From Hydrangea macrophylla (lineage: Eukaryota > Streptophyta > Magnoliopsida > Cornales > Hydrangeaceae): a stretch of DNA of 64,000 nt. The DNA is taken from positions 48,906,600 through 48,970,599 of the forward strand of contig CM066984.1 of assembly GCA_033977485.1 (NCBI GenBank), given 5' to 3'. Shown here piece by piece: positions 46,493 to 57,763 of this stretch (position 1 is its first letter; each line of letters starts with the position of its first letter). Below the pieces are notes generated by a model that was not told the DNA's origin, searched no databases, and saw only the letters and a list, made by a program, of their open reading frames with translations. A program made the position numbers and the translations under genes.

Positions 46493-48924
46493 ATTTCAGT
46501 AGAGACAAATTGGAGACAAGTTATTAGCAAATTTTTGTGGTTTATGTCCCGAGAAGTTCGATGGACTAACAGAACCATGGATGGCTGAGCAGTGGATAAG
46601 AGAAATGGAGTTGATCTTTGAAGCATTAGAATGCAATGAACAAGGGAAGCGTCGTCTTGCTATGTTCCAACTTACCTATGTCGTCGCAGATTGGTGGGTA
46701 GTTAAATGATCTACTATTGGGATAAATGTTGTAAGAGCGATGCCTTGGGAAACATTCAAAGGGTGATTTATGGAAAAGTATTTCCCAGAAGGTAAGAGGG
46801 ATCAACAGGAGAGGAACTTTCTCAATCTAGTTCAAGGAGGATGGACTGTGCGAGAATACACAACACAATTCGAGCGTCTATCCTATTTTGCCCAGCATAT
46901 GATAGATACTTCATAGAAGAAGATGAAAAGATTTCACAAAGGATTAAACCCCCACCTCAGACATATGATGGTTGGCCATCTGAATCAGTCTTTTTTTTTT
47001 TTTTTTCTTCGAAAAATGGTAAATACATCTGAATCAGTCATTTGAAAGGATTGTCAGATTTACTACAAGGTTAGAAAAAGATGCCTATCCAGCACAAGGA
47101 CCATAGATAAATTGACCCCAGTCATCAAGCAGTTTTCAGCCGATAAACTTCTGGAACCAACTGCTGAGGAATACCTAAGGGTGGAGACCTTAGAGTAACT
47201 TTCAAAGCAATAAGAGAAATTGAGATGGAACCAGGAAGCCCCAGTTAATCTACCTTCAACCCCAGCATATCAATAGCAAGGACCGCAACCTCAGGCACTG
47301 CTTACTGCCCCACCATTAAGCGACAATGGGTGTTTTAACTATGGGAAGTCGGGGCACATTGCGAGGAACTGCACTGTTTCTAAGACCCATTGCTGTAACG
47401 ATCAGTTCTGCCGCAACTGTAATAAGTCTGGACACATGAGTTGGGATTACTGTGCACCACAAGGAGGATACTAACCAGTTCAAGTAATTCAAGGACCCCC
47501 AGATCAGACTAGGATGAATGGTATAATCCCAACAGAAGCAGGCTTTAATGCTGATGAGCAGCAATACTTAGAAGGTACGCTTGTACTCTTTCATAGTCCA
47601 GTTACATCTTTATTCGATACTGGAGCTGTACGTTCATTTATTGCTATTAAGATTGTGTGTCAGTTGGGTTTAGAACCCTAGACACTTGAGCCATCACTTA
47701 ATGTTGTATCACCATTGGGAGTGACTGTTAAGTTGGGTAAAGTGTGTAAAGATTGTCCATTGACCTTGGGAGATAGGAATCTTCTAGCAGACTTGGTAGT
47801 TCTATCGATGTCGGAGTTTGGCATCAGCCTAGGGATGGATTGGTTGGCTAAGTATGATGCCAATTTGGACTGCCCTACTAGGATGATCAAATTTCAATGT
47901 CAGACAACGAGTGATATATTCTTGACAAGTGGTTTTGCTACTATCGAGAGTACGAGTACGACATTCACAATGGATCAGATTCCTACTATACAAAACTTTC
48001 AGGATGTATTCCAGGATATTAAAAGACTACCACCGAAGCAAGAGATAGACTTTTGTGTGGAATTAGTACTTGGAACATTGCCATCATCTAAGAATCCATA
48101 TCGGATGGTGCCGACTGAGATGTTGGAACTAAAGAAGCAAGTTTAAGATCTTGAAGATTTGGGATTTGTTCATCCGAGTACGTCATTTTGGGGAGCACCA
48201 GTTCTATTTGTGAAAAAGAAGGACAGAACACTTCGACTCTGCATAGACTATAGGGAGTTGAACAAGGGTTACGATCAAGAACTGATACCCACTACCTCGG
48301 ATAGATGATCTATTTGATCAATTATAAGGATAAAGGATCTTTTCAAAGATTAATATGCATTCAGGATATCATCAAATATTAGTTCGACTGGAAGATGTGT
48401 CGAAGACTGTGTTCAAGATGAGATACTGCCATTATGAGTTTCTAGTTATGCCTTTCAGAGTAACAAATGCGCTAGTAGTATTCACGGACTTAATGAATAG
48501 AGTGTTCAGACCATATCTGGATAAATTCATTATAGTGTTAATCGACGACATACTGATCTACTCAAAGTCAAAGGAGGATCACAAACTTACAGATTGCTTT
48601 ACAGACAATTATATGTAAAGTTCATCAAGTGCGAGTTTTGGCAACAAGAGGTCAAATTCTTGGGACATGTTATATCTCAGGACGGTATCTCTGTGGACTC
48701 ATCCAAGATCAATGCAGTCTTAAGTTGGAATAGACCAACTAATGCTACAGAGGTTAGGAGTTTTCTTGGTTTAGTAGGATATTTTTGGAGGTTTGTCGAA
48801 GGATTTTCCAAGTTAGTAGGACCTTTGACGAATTTGATGAGGAAGGAGATGAAGTACGAATAGACAGACAAGCATGAGAGTGCATTTCAAGAGTCAAAGG
48901 AAAGATTGACTTCTGCACCAGTAC
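46493..48924 (+). pseudogene. G4: Ty3/gypsy gag-protease-RT remnant (Tekay/Del-like)
   Basis: Three-frame reading gives a gag (KFDGLTEPWMAEQWIREME, KYFPEGKRDQQERNF, REYTTQFERLSYFA), a zinc knuckle region near 47330-47470 (CFNYGKSGHIARNC), a protease (SLFDTGAVRSFIA near 47620, then GMDWLAKYDANLDC) and RT ([49 protein letters not shown]). Several stops and frameshifts break it (for example stops near 46707 and 48145 and a frameshift near 48265). The Cys pattern of the knuckle is altered. It starts mid-gag at the G1 LTR and ends at the LINE at 48925; RNase H and integrase are not in the window. Confidence 0.85.
46991..47025 (-). mobile_element. 35-bp LINE stub with 14-bp TSD
   Basis: Sixteen T are followed by CTTCGAAAAATGGTAAATA, the last 19 bp of the local LINE family on the minus strand. 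The exact repeat CATCTGAATCAGTC flanks it (46977-46990 and 47026-47039). It is an extreme 5' truncation: poly(A) plus 19 bp of element. Confidence 0.88.
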
Positions 48925-50353
48925 TTTTTTTTTCTTCGGAAAATGGTAAATGTATTCCAAAAAAGGATGTACAAAAAGTACAAGGGGCATACCCCAGGAT
49001 AAACAGAAAGCTCAAAACATAAAGACATGATACAAGGCTACCAACAAAAGGACAAAAAGGGGAACTCCTAAAAATTACAAACTAATTAATAGGAGGCACC
49101 ACAAAAAACCTAAAATGTTCTAACTCCACTTCCAATTACAAATAAACCTATCAAGATTTGCATGGTTTTTCCATTTGACCCTGATTTGTGCATTCACTTG
49201 AGAGATAAGGTTCTTCAGGAGAATTTCTCGAGGATTAGATGTTTGCTTGAATGTTCTAATATACCTTTCTTTCCATAAACCATATACTGTCACTCCAAGG
49301 CAAATCTTTGGTATCACATGTTGGAAAGTCTTTCCTTTAAACCTTGGAGCCATAATCTCCAAACTGTCACTCCAACTCTGACCTTGCCAAGTTATGCCGC
49401 AACGAACCATCATTTCCTGCCATACAAATGAGGAGTAAGGACATGCAAAAAACAAGTGGCCATGAGTTTCCATATCTTTATGGTAGAGCATACACGCTAA
49501 AGGGCCAAAAGTGAAGTTAACAATTCTATCATGTGTAGATAGTCTATGTTGGACAGCCAACCAAAGGACAAACCTTTGTTTAGGGATACCCCCTGAAAAC
49601 CAAACACTATGATACCATGGGACAACTTGGTGGTGAGTCCTCAGATGGTCCCATAGAATAGATGTGTTGAAAAGTCCAATAGGACTAGGAATCCATTTCA
49701 CACTATCAATGCAATTACTAGGACTGTAGAAATTGGTCAAAACATTTCTAACTTCATTAAGCTCTATAGAATTGGAGCCAGGCCAGTTCCACTCAGTACC
49801 TCTAATAATGGAACTTACCTTAGCATCAATATTAATAGCAGCATCATATACAATTCTCTCTGAATATTTATCCAACAAGGGTCCCATTGGAAGCCAATTA
49901 TCAAACCAAAGAGAAGTATTAACCCCATTACCAATTCGATGAATCAGTAAAGGTTTAGCAATTTCTCTGAGTTTTAATAACTTCCTCCAATACCAAGAGC
50001 ACTGGGAAGGAATTTTGACTTGCCAGAAACTCTTACCTTTCAACATATATTGGTGGATCCATTTATTCCATAGAGACAAGTTGGAAGGATCCAATAAATT
50101 GCCAATGTGTTTTAGGTTCAAAACAGTGTTAACTAAAATAACATCTTTAAAACCCAACCCTCCTTCCTTCTTTGGCCTACTACACACTTTATCCCAAGCA
50201 ACTTTAGCTCCATAAAGTTTATCAGTCTTACCAGTCCAAAGAAATCTAGCCATAGCTTGGGATACCTGTTTGAGGACACCTTTTGGAAGCATAAACATAC
50301 CAGACCAATAGAGTTGTACCCCTGTTAAAACTGAGCTAATGAGCTGGCCTCTA

Positions 50354-50355
<2 letters not shown>
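48925..50355 (-). mobile_element. LINE A, 3' part
   Basis: A T tract and the family 3' end (CGGAAAATGGTAAAT) at 48925-48960 are followed by the 3' UTR and ORF2 C-terminus. It interrupts the G4 RT/RNase H region after CTGCACCAGTAC. The 5' side ends at 50355 where LINE B begins, so LINE A may be truncated there or continue beyond the window. Confidence 0.85.
49120..50355 (-). pseudogene. LINE A ORF2 C-terminal fragment
   Basis: An open frame of about 412 codons runs from GRGQLISSVLTGVQLYW (the end of the RT thumb region; LINE D has GRLQLIQTVLAGIQNYW) through ARFLWTGKTDKLYGAKVAW, CSWYWRKLLKLREIAKPL and the zf-RVT part to the stop at 49120. The lysine run at the start of the longer frame comes from the neighbouring poly(A) tail. 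Endonuclease and RT catalytic motifs are missing, so it cannot be functional alone. Confidence 0.85.
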
Positions 50356-50388
<33 letters not shown>

Positions 50389-50574
50389 CGGAAAACGGTA
50401 AATAGATTCCAAAAAAGGTGATGTACACAAGTACAAGGGGCATACCCCAGGATATACAATAAAGCACAAAGCATAAGGACTAGTGGCCAATCAAACCACT
50501 AAAATGCCTCAAAAGGCGAAAAATGGGACAAAGAAAACCAAATCAAGGAAATAAGGAATACTGTAGGGAGGTTC

Positions 50575-51135
50575 CATCCAGGCACAAAGAAAACAATTGT
50601 GAGTAACCAATTCTTAGTGCTGGAAGATGATGAGAATGATCCTAGGATTAATATACATCCTAATGAACATGCTGATCCTAATGAAGCTACTCATACTCTG
50701 GATACTAGAACATTGGACGTCAATAACACTGCCCAAGAGGACGAACATCATGAGGAGCATGTTAATTATACTCTTGCAGGGATAGATACTTCTGTTAACC
50801 AAGGTACCTGTGTGAACACTGAAACAAAAAAAGAACTACAAGACACCAACTTACAAAATTCAGAGGTCACCACTAGTCCCTTGGACCATATGATACAGGA
50901 TATAAATCCCGGGGTCACAAACTCTCAGATTGGGTACTCCAATTCTTTTTTCAAAATTCCAACCTCCAACGAGGCCTCAAGCGATGATGAAGATCATTCA
51001 ATGCAGGTGCCTTCGCTAAAGAAGTATTTGGAAGAACCTCCTTGCACTAAGGTCTCTCCAGGTCATTCCAATAAGCAGAAGAATAAATCCAGGGGTTCTT
51101 CAGGTAAGAAAAAGCACAACTCTAAACGTCGTTAA
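50575..51135 (+). pseudogene. LINE B ORF1 C-terminal fragment
   Basis: The frame reads RKQL/VSNQFLVLEDDEN, then a long acidic low-complexity stretch, NSQIGYSNSFF, and a basic end SGKKKHNSKRR. It aligns with the end of LINE D ORF1 (54950-55414). It ends at TAA 51133-51135, which overlaps the ORF2 ATG at 51135. The DUF4283-like domain and zinc knuckle are missing. Confidence 0.75.
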
Positions 51136-51635
51136 TGATTATAGTTGCTGGAATATTCGTGGACTTAATCAAGCCATGAAACAACAAGAAATTTCTAAGA
51201 TTGTTTTTACTCACAAAATTGATGTTATGGGTATTGTTGAAACCAAAGTGAGAATGCCCAATCAAGACAAAATACAAAGGACCATGCTTCCTAATTGGTC
51301 TTTTATCACTAATAGCCAACCGGATTCTGTGGATAGAATTTGGGTTGGTTGGAACCCTAATAAAGTCAATTTAACTGTGTTACAATGTACTAGGCAAGTT
51401 ATCCATGTTAAAATTGAATCTCTAGACCAATTGCAGTCTTTTGAAGCTTCTTTTATTTATGGCTCTAACACTATTCAAGGTAGGAGGCCCCTTTGGTCTA
51501 CCTTGAGAAACATTGTAGCTTCTATTGGTGATATCCCTTGGATTAGTCTTGGGGACTTTAACTCCGTTCTAAATTCTAATGAAATCTTTGAGGGTAATCC
51601 AGGGAGAGACCAAGGAGCTGTGGAATTTAATGATC
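51135..51635 (+). pseudogene. LINE B ORF2 endonuclease fragment
   Basis: It matches the first 170 or so codons of LINE D ORF2 (GIVETKVRMPNQDK, RIWVGWNPNKVNL, ISLGDFNSVLNSNEIFEG). One G is missing near 51146 relative to LINE D, which disrupts the opening GCWNIRGLN motif. It is cut off after AVEFNDL by the LINE C tail. Confidence 0.8.
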
Positions 51636-51905
51636 TTTTTTTTCGAAAAATGGTAAATATATTCCAAAAAAGGGATGTACAAACTGTACAAGGGGCATAC
51701 CCCAGGATAACTCAATAAGCTCAAGACAATAGGACAAGAAGCTAAACTAGCTACCTGACCTCAAAAATCAAAGACCTGCCTTACATGAAACAGCAACAAC
51801 ATTTAAAGGCAAACAAAATGCAACAAGAAGGCAAACCAACCATTCAAGGCAAACCAAAAGAAAAAGAAAAAACAGCACAAAAGCCAAAAAGGACCCCACG
51901 GGCCG

Positions 51906-54121
51906 TTAGGACCAATTACAAATAATCCTATCAAAATTTGAGTGGTTACTCCATTTCATCCTGATTTGCGCATTAACTTGAGAAATTAGGTTCATCAGAA
52001 GAAACTCTTTAGTATTGGAGGTGTTCCTGAAGGACCTATAGTTTCTCTCCTTCCATAAACCATAAACTGCCACTCCAAGACACATTTTAGGTATCACATG
52101 TTGGCTTGTATTGCCTGCAAGCCTTTGAGCCATAGAATCCAAAATGTCAATCCAGCTTTGACCGTGCCAATGCAATCCACATCTGTTCATCAGTCCCTGC
52201 CACACAAAAGATGAGAAAGAGCAGGAAAAAAATAAATGATCATGTGTTTCCATATGCTTATGACAAAACATACAAGCTAATGGTCCAGGAGTAAAATTAA
52301 CGATTCTATCATGTGTAGAAAGACGATTTTGGGCAGCTAACCAAAGAACGATGCTTTGTCTGGGAATACACCCAGAGAACCACACAGTATTATACCATGG
52401 CACCATAGGATGATGTATCCTCAAATGGTCCCAAATAAGAAAAGTATTAAATGCACCATTAGGGGTTATAGACCATTTCACATTATCAATACAACTTTTA
52501 GGTTTATGGAAATTTGACAAAACATTTCTAACTTCATTAAGTTCAATGGAATTGGAGCCAGGCCAATTCCAATCTAAACCCCTAATGATACTGCTAACTT
52601 TAGCATTAACATTAATAGCAGAGTCATAAACAATTCTATCAGAGTATTTATCCAACAAAGGACCCAAGGGAAGCCAGTTATCAAACCAGAGAGAAGTATG
52701 GTTACCATTACCAATGCAATGAAAAAGTAAAGGTTTGGCAATTTCTCTAAGTTTTAAAAGCTTCCTCCAATACCATGAGCATTGGGAAGGAATTTTGTCT
52801 TTCCAGAGATTCTTATCTCTAAGCATATATTTGTGGATCCACTTGCACCAGAGGGACATATTGGTCGGGTCCAAGAGATTCCCAATATGTCTCAGATTCA
52901 AAACAGTATTGACCAAAAAAATATCTTTAAAACCCAATCCCCCTTCCTTTTTTGGTCTACAGACTTTATCCCAAGCAACTTTAGCTCCCGAAATTTTATC
53001 TGTCTTGCCAGACCAAAGAAATCTGGCCATTGATTGGGAAACTTGCTTGAGAACTCCTTTAGGCAAAACAAACATTCCAGACCAGTAGATTTGAATCCCT
53101 GTCAAGACCGAGCTAATGAGTTAGGCCCTCCCTGCATAAGATAAAAATTTAGATTTCCAAGAGTTAACTCTAGCACATATTTTATTGACCAAACCCTCAC
53201 AATCATGTTTCTTCAGTTTTGAAGTAATAAGAGGGACTCCAAGATATCTAATGGGGAGAATTCCTTTCTCAAAGTGAAGAATATTAACAATATCAGCAAT
53301 CATATCACCCTCAACATTTGAGAAAAAGAGACAGCTTTTAGCATTATTAGCTTGTAACCCAGTTAAGTGAAAGAACTGGTTTAGAGTTAGTCTGACTAGT
53401 TTGGCAGAATCAACATCTCCATTGAAGAGAATCAGAAGATCATCCGCAAAGCATAAGTGTGAGATTTTCAATTTATCACATTTCCAATGGTAAGTAAAAG
53501 GCTCTCTAAGAATATTATAATGTAAAAGTTGGCTCAGGGTGTCCATAATGATAACAAATAAGTAGGGAGAAATAGGATCACCTTGCCTTAGGCCTTTAGC
53601 ACCATCAAAGTAACCCACAGATTCGCCATTAAAGTTAATAGAATATCTAGGAGTAGTGACACATGCTATAATCCATTTCTTTAGGTTTGGAGGGAAATCA
53701 AGCACTTCAAGTAAATCAATGAGAAAATCCCAACTAACACTATCATAAGCCTTCATAATATCCACCTTAGCTGAAACTCTAGGTTTACCCTGCTGTTTAT
53801 GATAATCTCTCATAAGGTCTTGGGCAAGAAGAACATTATCACTAATCTTCCTTCCTTTAATAAAAGCAGACTGAGCTTGGTCAACAAAATTAGGGAGGAT
53901 CAGTTGAAGTCTATTAGCAATAATCTTAGATATACACTTATAAACAGTATTACAGCAGGAGATAGGTCTGAAATCTCCCATTTTGGATGGATTAGGAACC
54001 TTAGGGATTAGAACAATAAGGGTAGTATTAGATTCACACAACAGTTCCCCATTCTGAAAAAATTCTTTAACGGCATCTAATATAGAGGTGCCCACAATGG
54101 TCCAAGAATCTTTAAAGAAGA
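51906..54121 (-). pseudogene. LINE C/F ORF2, RT and C-terminal part
   Basis: From 54121 leftwards: FFFKDSWTIVG, LIPKVPNPSKMGDFRPISC, AQSAFIKGRKISDN, KVDIMKAYDSVSWDF, KGLRQGDPISPYLF, the catalytic HLCFADDLLILF, RYLGVPLITS and LSYAGR, followed by the zf-RVT region to the stop at 51906. A TAA at 53121-53123 stands where LINE A keeps the Gln of GQLISS, so one C to T change ends the frame. Apart from it, the 740-codon stretch is open. Confidence 0.87.
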
Positions 54122-55414
54122 AAAGCTTGGGACTACACCCTTGTTGGGCATTTCATAGGGAAAAATCTTCCCTACTCTCTAGTGAAAACTGCAGCATCTA
54201 GACTCTGGGGTAAGCTGGGTCTCCATGATATGTTAGCTATGGATTCAGGATATTTCTTCTTCAGATTCAACTCTCAAGAAGAAAGTGTTGCTGTGCTGGA
54301 AGGGGGCCCTTGGCACTTTGCAGGGCAGCCCATCATTCTGAGAAATTGGCAACCAGGGCTGGAACTTACTAAGGCAACTCAATCTACTATCCCTGTTTGG
54401 GTCAACATTCGCAATATCCCTCTTGAGTACTGGAATCCTGAGGGTCTTAGCTATATAGCTAGTGCAATTGGGAAGCCCCTACATGTTCATAGGATGACTG
54501 CTTCATGTCAACGAATTGACTATGCCAGAATTTGTGTGGAAATTGATGCAGAGTTCGATTTGATTAAAGAATTTGACATAGAAGTTGAAGACCCAGACTA
54601 TGGAGATGAGAAGTTGATTACCATCAAGGTTGACTACCAATGGAGCCCAATTCGATGTGCTAAATGTAAGACATTCGGTCAAAACTGCAATAGAACACCT
54701 AGACCACAATCAGCCCATACGACTTCTACAAAGTCTCTTCAGCAATTCTCCAATGACAACTCTGCTGGTGCTTGGAAGACGAAAGGCAAGGGCAAGATCA
54801 CTACTGTTATGGACTCTTCCAGCGGTCCTTCCACTTCTGCTGAACCTATGCAAGCTCTCCTTGATGGCAAGACTGAAAGGCTGCAATCTCAAAATTCAGA
54901 GGTGCACGAGATTACTACATGTACTAAAGTCCCTAACAACTCTGGCCCAAAGAGAACAATCGTGAGCAACCAATTTTTAGTTTTAGAGGAGGCTGGGAAT
55001 GAACCTCAGATTGATACACAACCCACAGAACTTGCAAACCAAGAGGAGTTAAATACTAGACTGGATGCTGCTATAGTGGAAGCCAATAACACTATCCAAG
55101 TGGAGGATTGCTATGAGATGGGTGAAACAAACCTTGGATTGCTCCCCGGAGCTATATCCACAGACCAGACCCATGTTGAAGGGGTGGAAAGCCTCAACAC
55201 ATCTTCTCAGATTGGTTACACAAATTCCTTTTTCGAAAAGCCTACTTCTAAAGAGGCCTCAAGCGATGAAGAGGATCGATCTGCCCAAGTGTCATCACAT
55301 AGGCAGAATTTGGAGCAGTCTTGCACGAAGATATCTCCAAGTTATTCTAGCAAACAGAAGAGCAAATCAGGAGGTTCTTCAGGTAAGAAAAAACACTCTT
55401 CTAAACGTCGTTAA
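54122..55414 (+). pseudogene. LINE D ORF1 (DUF4283-like plus zinc knuckle), 5' truncated
   Basis: The frame is open from 54122 with no ATG near the start; the visible 431 codons correspond to the second part of the LINE F ORF1. It has the domain seen in many plant L1 ORF1 proteins (DSGYFFFRFNSQEE, LEGGPWHFAGQPI, IPVWVNIRNIPLEYW, IGKPLHVH, ARICVEID) followed by a zinc knuckle of the form CAKCKTFGQNC and a long polar tail ending SSGKKKHSSKRR. In LINE F the knuckle is CTKCKKFGHNC, so the His position is Gln here, which may weaken zinc binding. ORF1 proteins bind the LINE RNA. The stop TAA at 55412-55414 overlaps the ORF2 start. Confidence 0.85.
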
Positions 55415-57111
55415 TGATTATAGGTTGCTGGAATATAAGAGGGCTTAACCAAGCTATTAAACAGCAAGAAATTTCGAAAATTATTTTTACTCACAATATT
55501 GATGTTATGGGTATTGTTGAAACTAAAGTCAGAATCCCTAATCAGGATAAAATTCAAAGGACCATGATGCCTCATTGGAGTTTTATTACTAATAGCCAAC
55601 CAGATTCTGTGGATAGAATTTGGGTTGGCTGGAACCCTAATAAAGTCAATCTAACTGTCTTACAGTGTACCAGACAAGTAATCCATGTTAAAATTGACTC
55701 TTTGGACCAACTTCACTCTTTTGAAGCCTCTTTCATTTATGGATCCAACACTATTCAAGGTAGGAGGCCCCTTTGGTCTACCTTGAGGAATATTGCAGCT
55801 GCTATGGGTGATATCCCTTGGATTAGCCTTGGGGATTTCAACTCCATTTTAAACTCTAATGAAATCTTTGAGGGTAATCCAGGGAGAGACCAAGGAGCTG
55901 TTGAATTTAATGATCTTGTGAATGCCACTTGTCTTGTAGATCTTAGATTTACAGGTATCTTTTTCTCCTGGTGTAACCGGCAATTCGACTCGGGCCAATT
56001 TACGAAAAGAAAGCTTGATAGAGTTCTTGTTAATCCCAGATGGTTGGACTTGTTCCCATCAGCTTATGCGGATTTCTCCCCCTCTGGTATCTCTGATCAT
56101 TCTCCTATGACTGTTTATTTATCTCCTAATGCTAAACGTAAAGGTAAACCTTTTAAGTTTTACAATTATTGGACTGAGTTGGAAAAATTTAAGGATACTG
56201 TTAGCCTCTCTTGGGCTAGACACATTGAAGGCACATCTCAATTCCAATTATTCCATAGCTTGAAAAACCTAAAAGGTGCTCTCAAAACTTTAACCAAGGA
56301 TTCGTTAGGCAAGGAGAGAATTTTAGCTAATAAAGCTAGGGAAGACCTTTGGTGCTGCCAAAGGAAGCTTGATGACAATCCTAGTGACACTAACCTGAGA
56401 ACCCTTGAAAAAGACCTCATGCAAGTTTTCTTAAATGCGACTCGTATTGAAGAAGAGATAATTAGGCAAAAGTCTAGAATACAATGGCTTGAAGCAGGGG
56501 ATAAAAATACCTCTTATTTTTACAATTCTATTAAAAATAGGAGGAATCACAAACGCATTGTGTCTCTTGTTAAACCGGATGGTTCTACGACCACTAATGA
56601 AGAGGAAGCAAAAATTGAAGCGGTGCGATATTTTAAATCCATGCTTGGCACCCCTGCAACTAACCCTTACCCTGGTATTAGTGAATTGAGGAAGGTCATT
56701 CATAAGCGAGTTCCTACTGAGTTATTTACCATTATGGATGATATTCCTAGTGATGATGACATTAAGGATGCCCTCTTTAGTATCCATAGTAATAAAGCCC
56801 CGGGTCCGGATGGTTATAACGCTCACTTTTTAAAGAAAACTTGGGCCACCACTGGTCCATTAGCTACTAAAGCAATCAAAGAATTTTTTACTTCTGGACA
56901 AATTTTAACCGAGTCAAATGCTACCCTTATTGCTCTTATCCCAAAAATCCCTAATCCTTCTAAAATGAGTGACTTTAGGCCTATCTCATGTTGCAACACT
57001 ATCTACAAATGCATTTCTAAAATTATATCCAAGAGACTCCAAAAAGTTTTACCTTCTTTGGTTGATAATGCCCAATCTGCTTTTATTAAAGGAAGGAAAA
57101 TCAGTGATAAT
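55414..57111 (+). pseudogene. LINE D ORF2, endonuclease and start of RT
   Basis: ATG at 55414-55416 opens MIIGCWNIRGLN, the start of an APE-type endonuclease. Further motifs are IVETKVR, ISLGDFNS and ISDHSPM, the metal-binding and catalytic positions of the family. The linker (KSRIQWLEAGDKNTSYF) and RT start follow (NKAPGPDGYN, LIPKIPNPSKMSDFRPISC, AQSAFIKGRKISDN). The 566 codons are open until LINE E interrupts at 57112; the open frame beyond that is inserted sequence. The endonuclease nicks T-rich target DNA and RT copies the RNA there. Confidence 0.88.
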
Positions 57112-57138
57112 CCTCCTTCCTTTAATAAAAGCAGATTG
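57073..57138. repeat. 25-bp inverted copy of target sequence at the LINE E 5' junction
   Basis: Bases 57073-57097 (in the RT codons for QSAFIKGR) reappear as an exact reverse complement at 57114-57138, with the left LINE E target duplication between them. Confidence 0.85.
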
Positions 57139-57763
57139 ACCACTTGTTTTTCAATTGCTCATATACTTCCTTTGTATGGCAGGGAGTTCTTAATAGGCTG
57201 GGAATTTTATTTGCAAACACCTCTTGGGATGCTCTTGTGCTATGGACAGCAGACAAGTGGAAAGGGCAAACCCCTAGGCATATTCTTCCTAGAATGTGCC
57301 TAGGTTTAACTGTTTATAGCATTTGGAAGGAGAGAAATACTCGAAGCTTCAACTCTGGAGCTAAACCCAAGGAAAGAATATTTCAAGAGATTTGTCTCCA
57401 AGTTTCCCAACAAATTAAAATAAAGTGGAAGAATGACCCTCATCTTCCCCAGTATATTGATAGATGGATATTTACTACTTAAGGGAATTTAGTTGGGAGT
57501 TTTGTTAGGCTCACTGCTATGTTTTATCAACTTTTGGGCTTGTGACCCCATGTGCTCTTTTTCTTTTGGCTTTTGATTTTGCTGTTCTTGGTGATGGATC
57601 TTATCTTGGCTAGCCTTTGGTAACCCTCCATCCCTTGTTGCTTTTCCAGTTGCCATTTTCATGCGCTGATTGTACACCCTGGGGTATGCCCCTTGTATTT
57701 TTGTATAGTGCCGTTTGGCTTTTCTTTTTATTGATTAACCCTTTTCCGAAAAAAAAAAAAAAA
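57112..57763 (+). mobile_element. LINE E, short 5'-truncated copy inside LINE D
   Basis: Flanked by the exact 16-bp repeat GAAAATCAGTGATAAT (57096-57111 and 57764-57779). It consists of a 25-bp inverted piece of the target, the last 115 codons of ORF2, a 3' UTR and a poly(A) run (57749-57763). Removing it restores GRKISDNILLAQDL across the junction, as in LINE C. Confidence 0.92.
57136..57483 (+). pseudogene. LINE E ORF2 C-terminal remnant
   Basis: The frame DHLFFNCSYTSFVWQGVLN through LGLTVYSIWKERNTRSF to DPHLPQYIDRWIFTT is the zf-RVT end of ORF2, closely similar to the end of LINE D. No catalytic part is present. The true family sequence begins near 57136, at the end of the inverted piece. 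Confidence 0.85.

Larger units (their letters stand above)
50356..51635 (-). mobile_element. LINE B, 5'-inverted (twin-primed) copy
   Basis: A 33-bp T tract and LINE 3' UTR on the minus strand (50356 to about 50565) are joined directly to ORF1 and ORF2 start sequence in plus orientation (about 50575-51635). This head-to-head arrangement is the usual outcome of twin priming during LINE insertion. It breaks off in the endonuclease at AATGATC, where LINE C starts. Confidence 0.7.
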
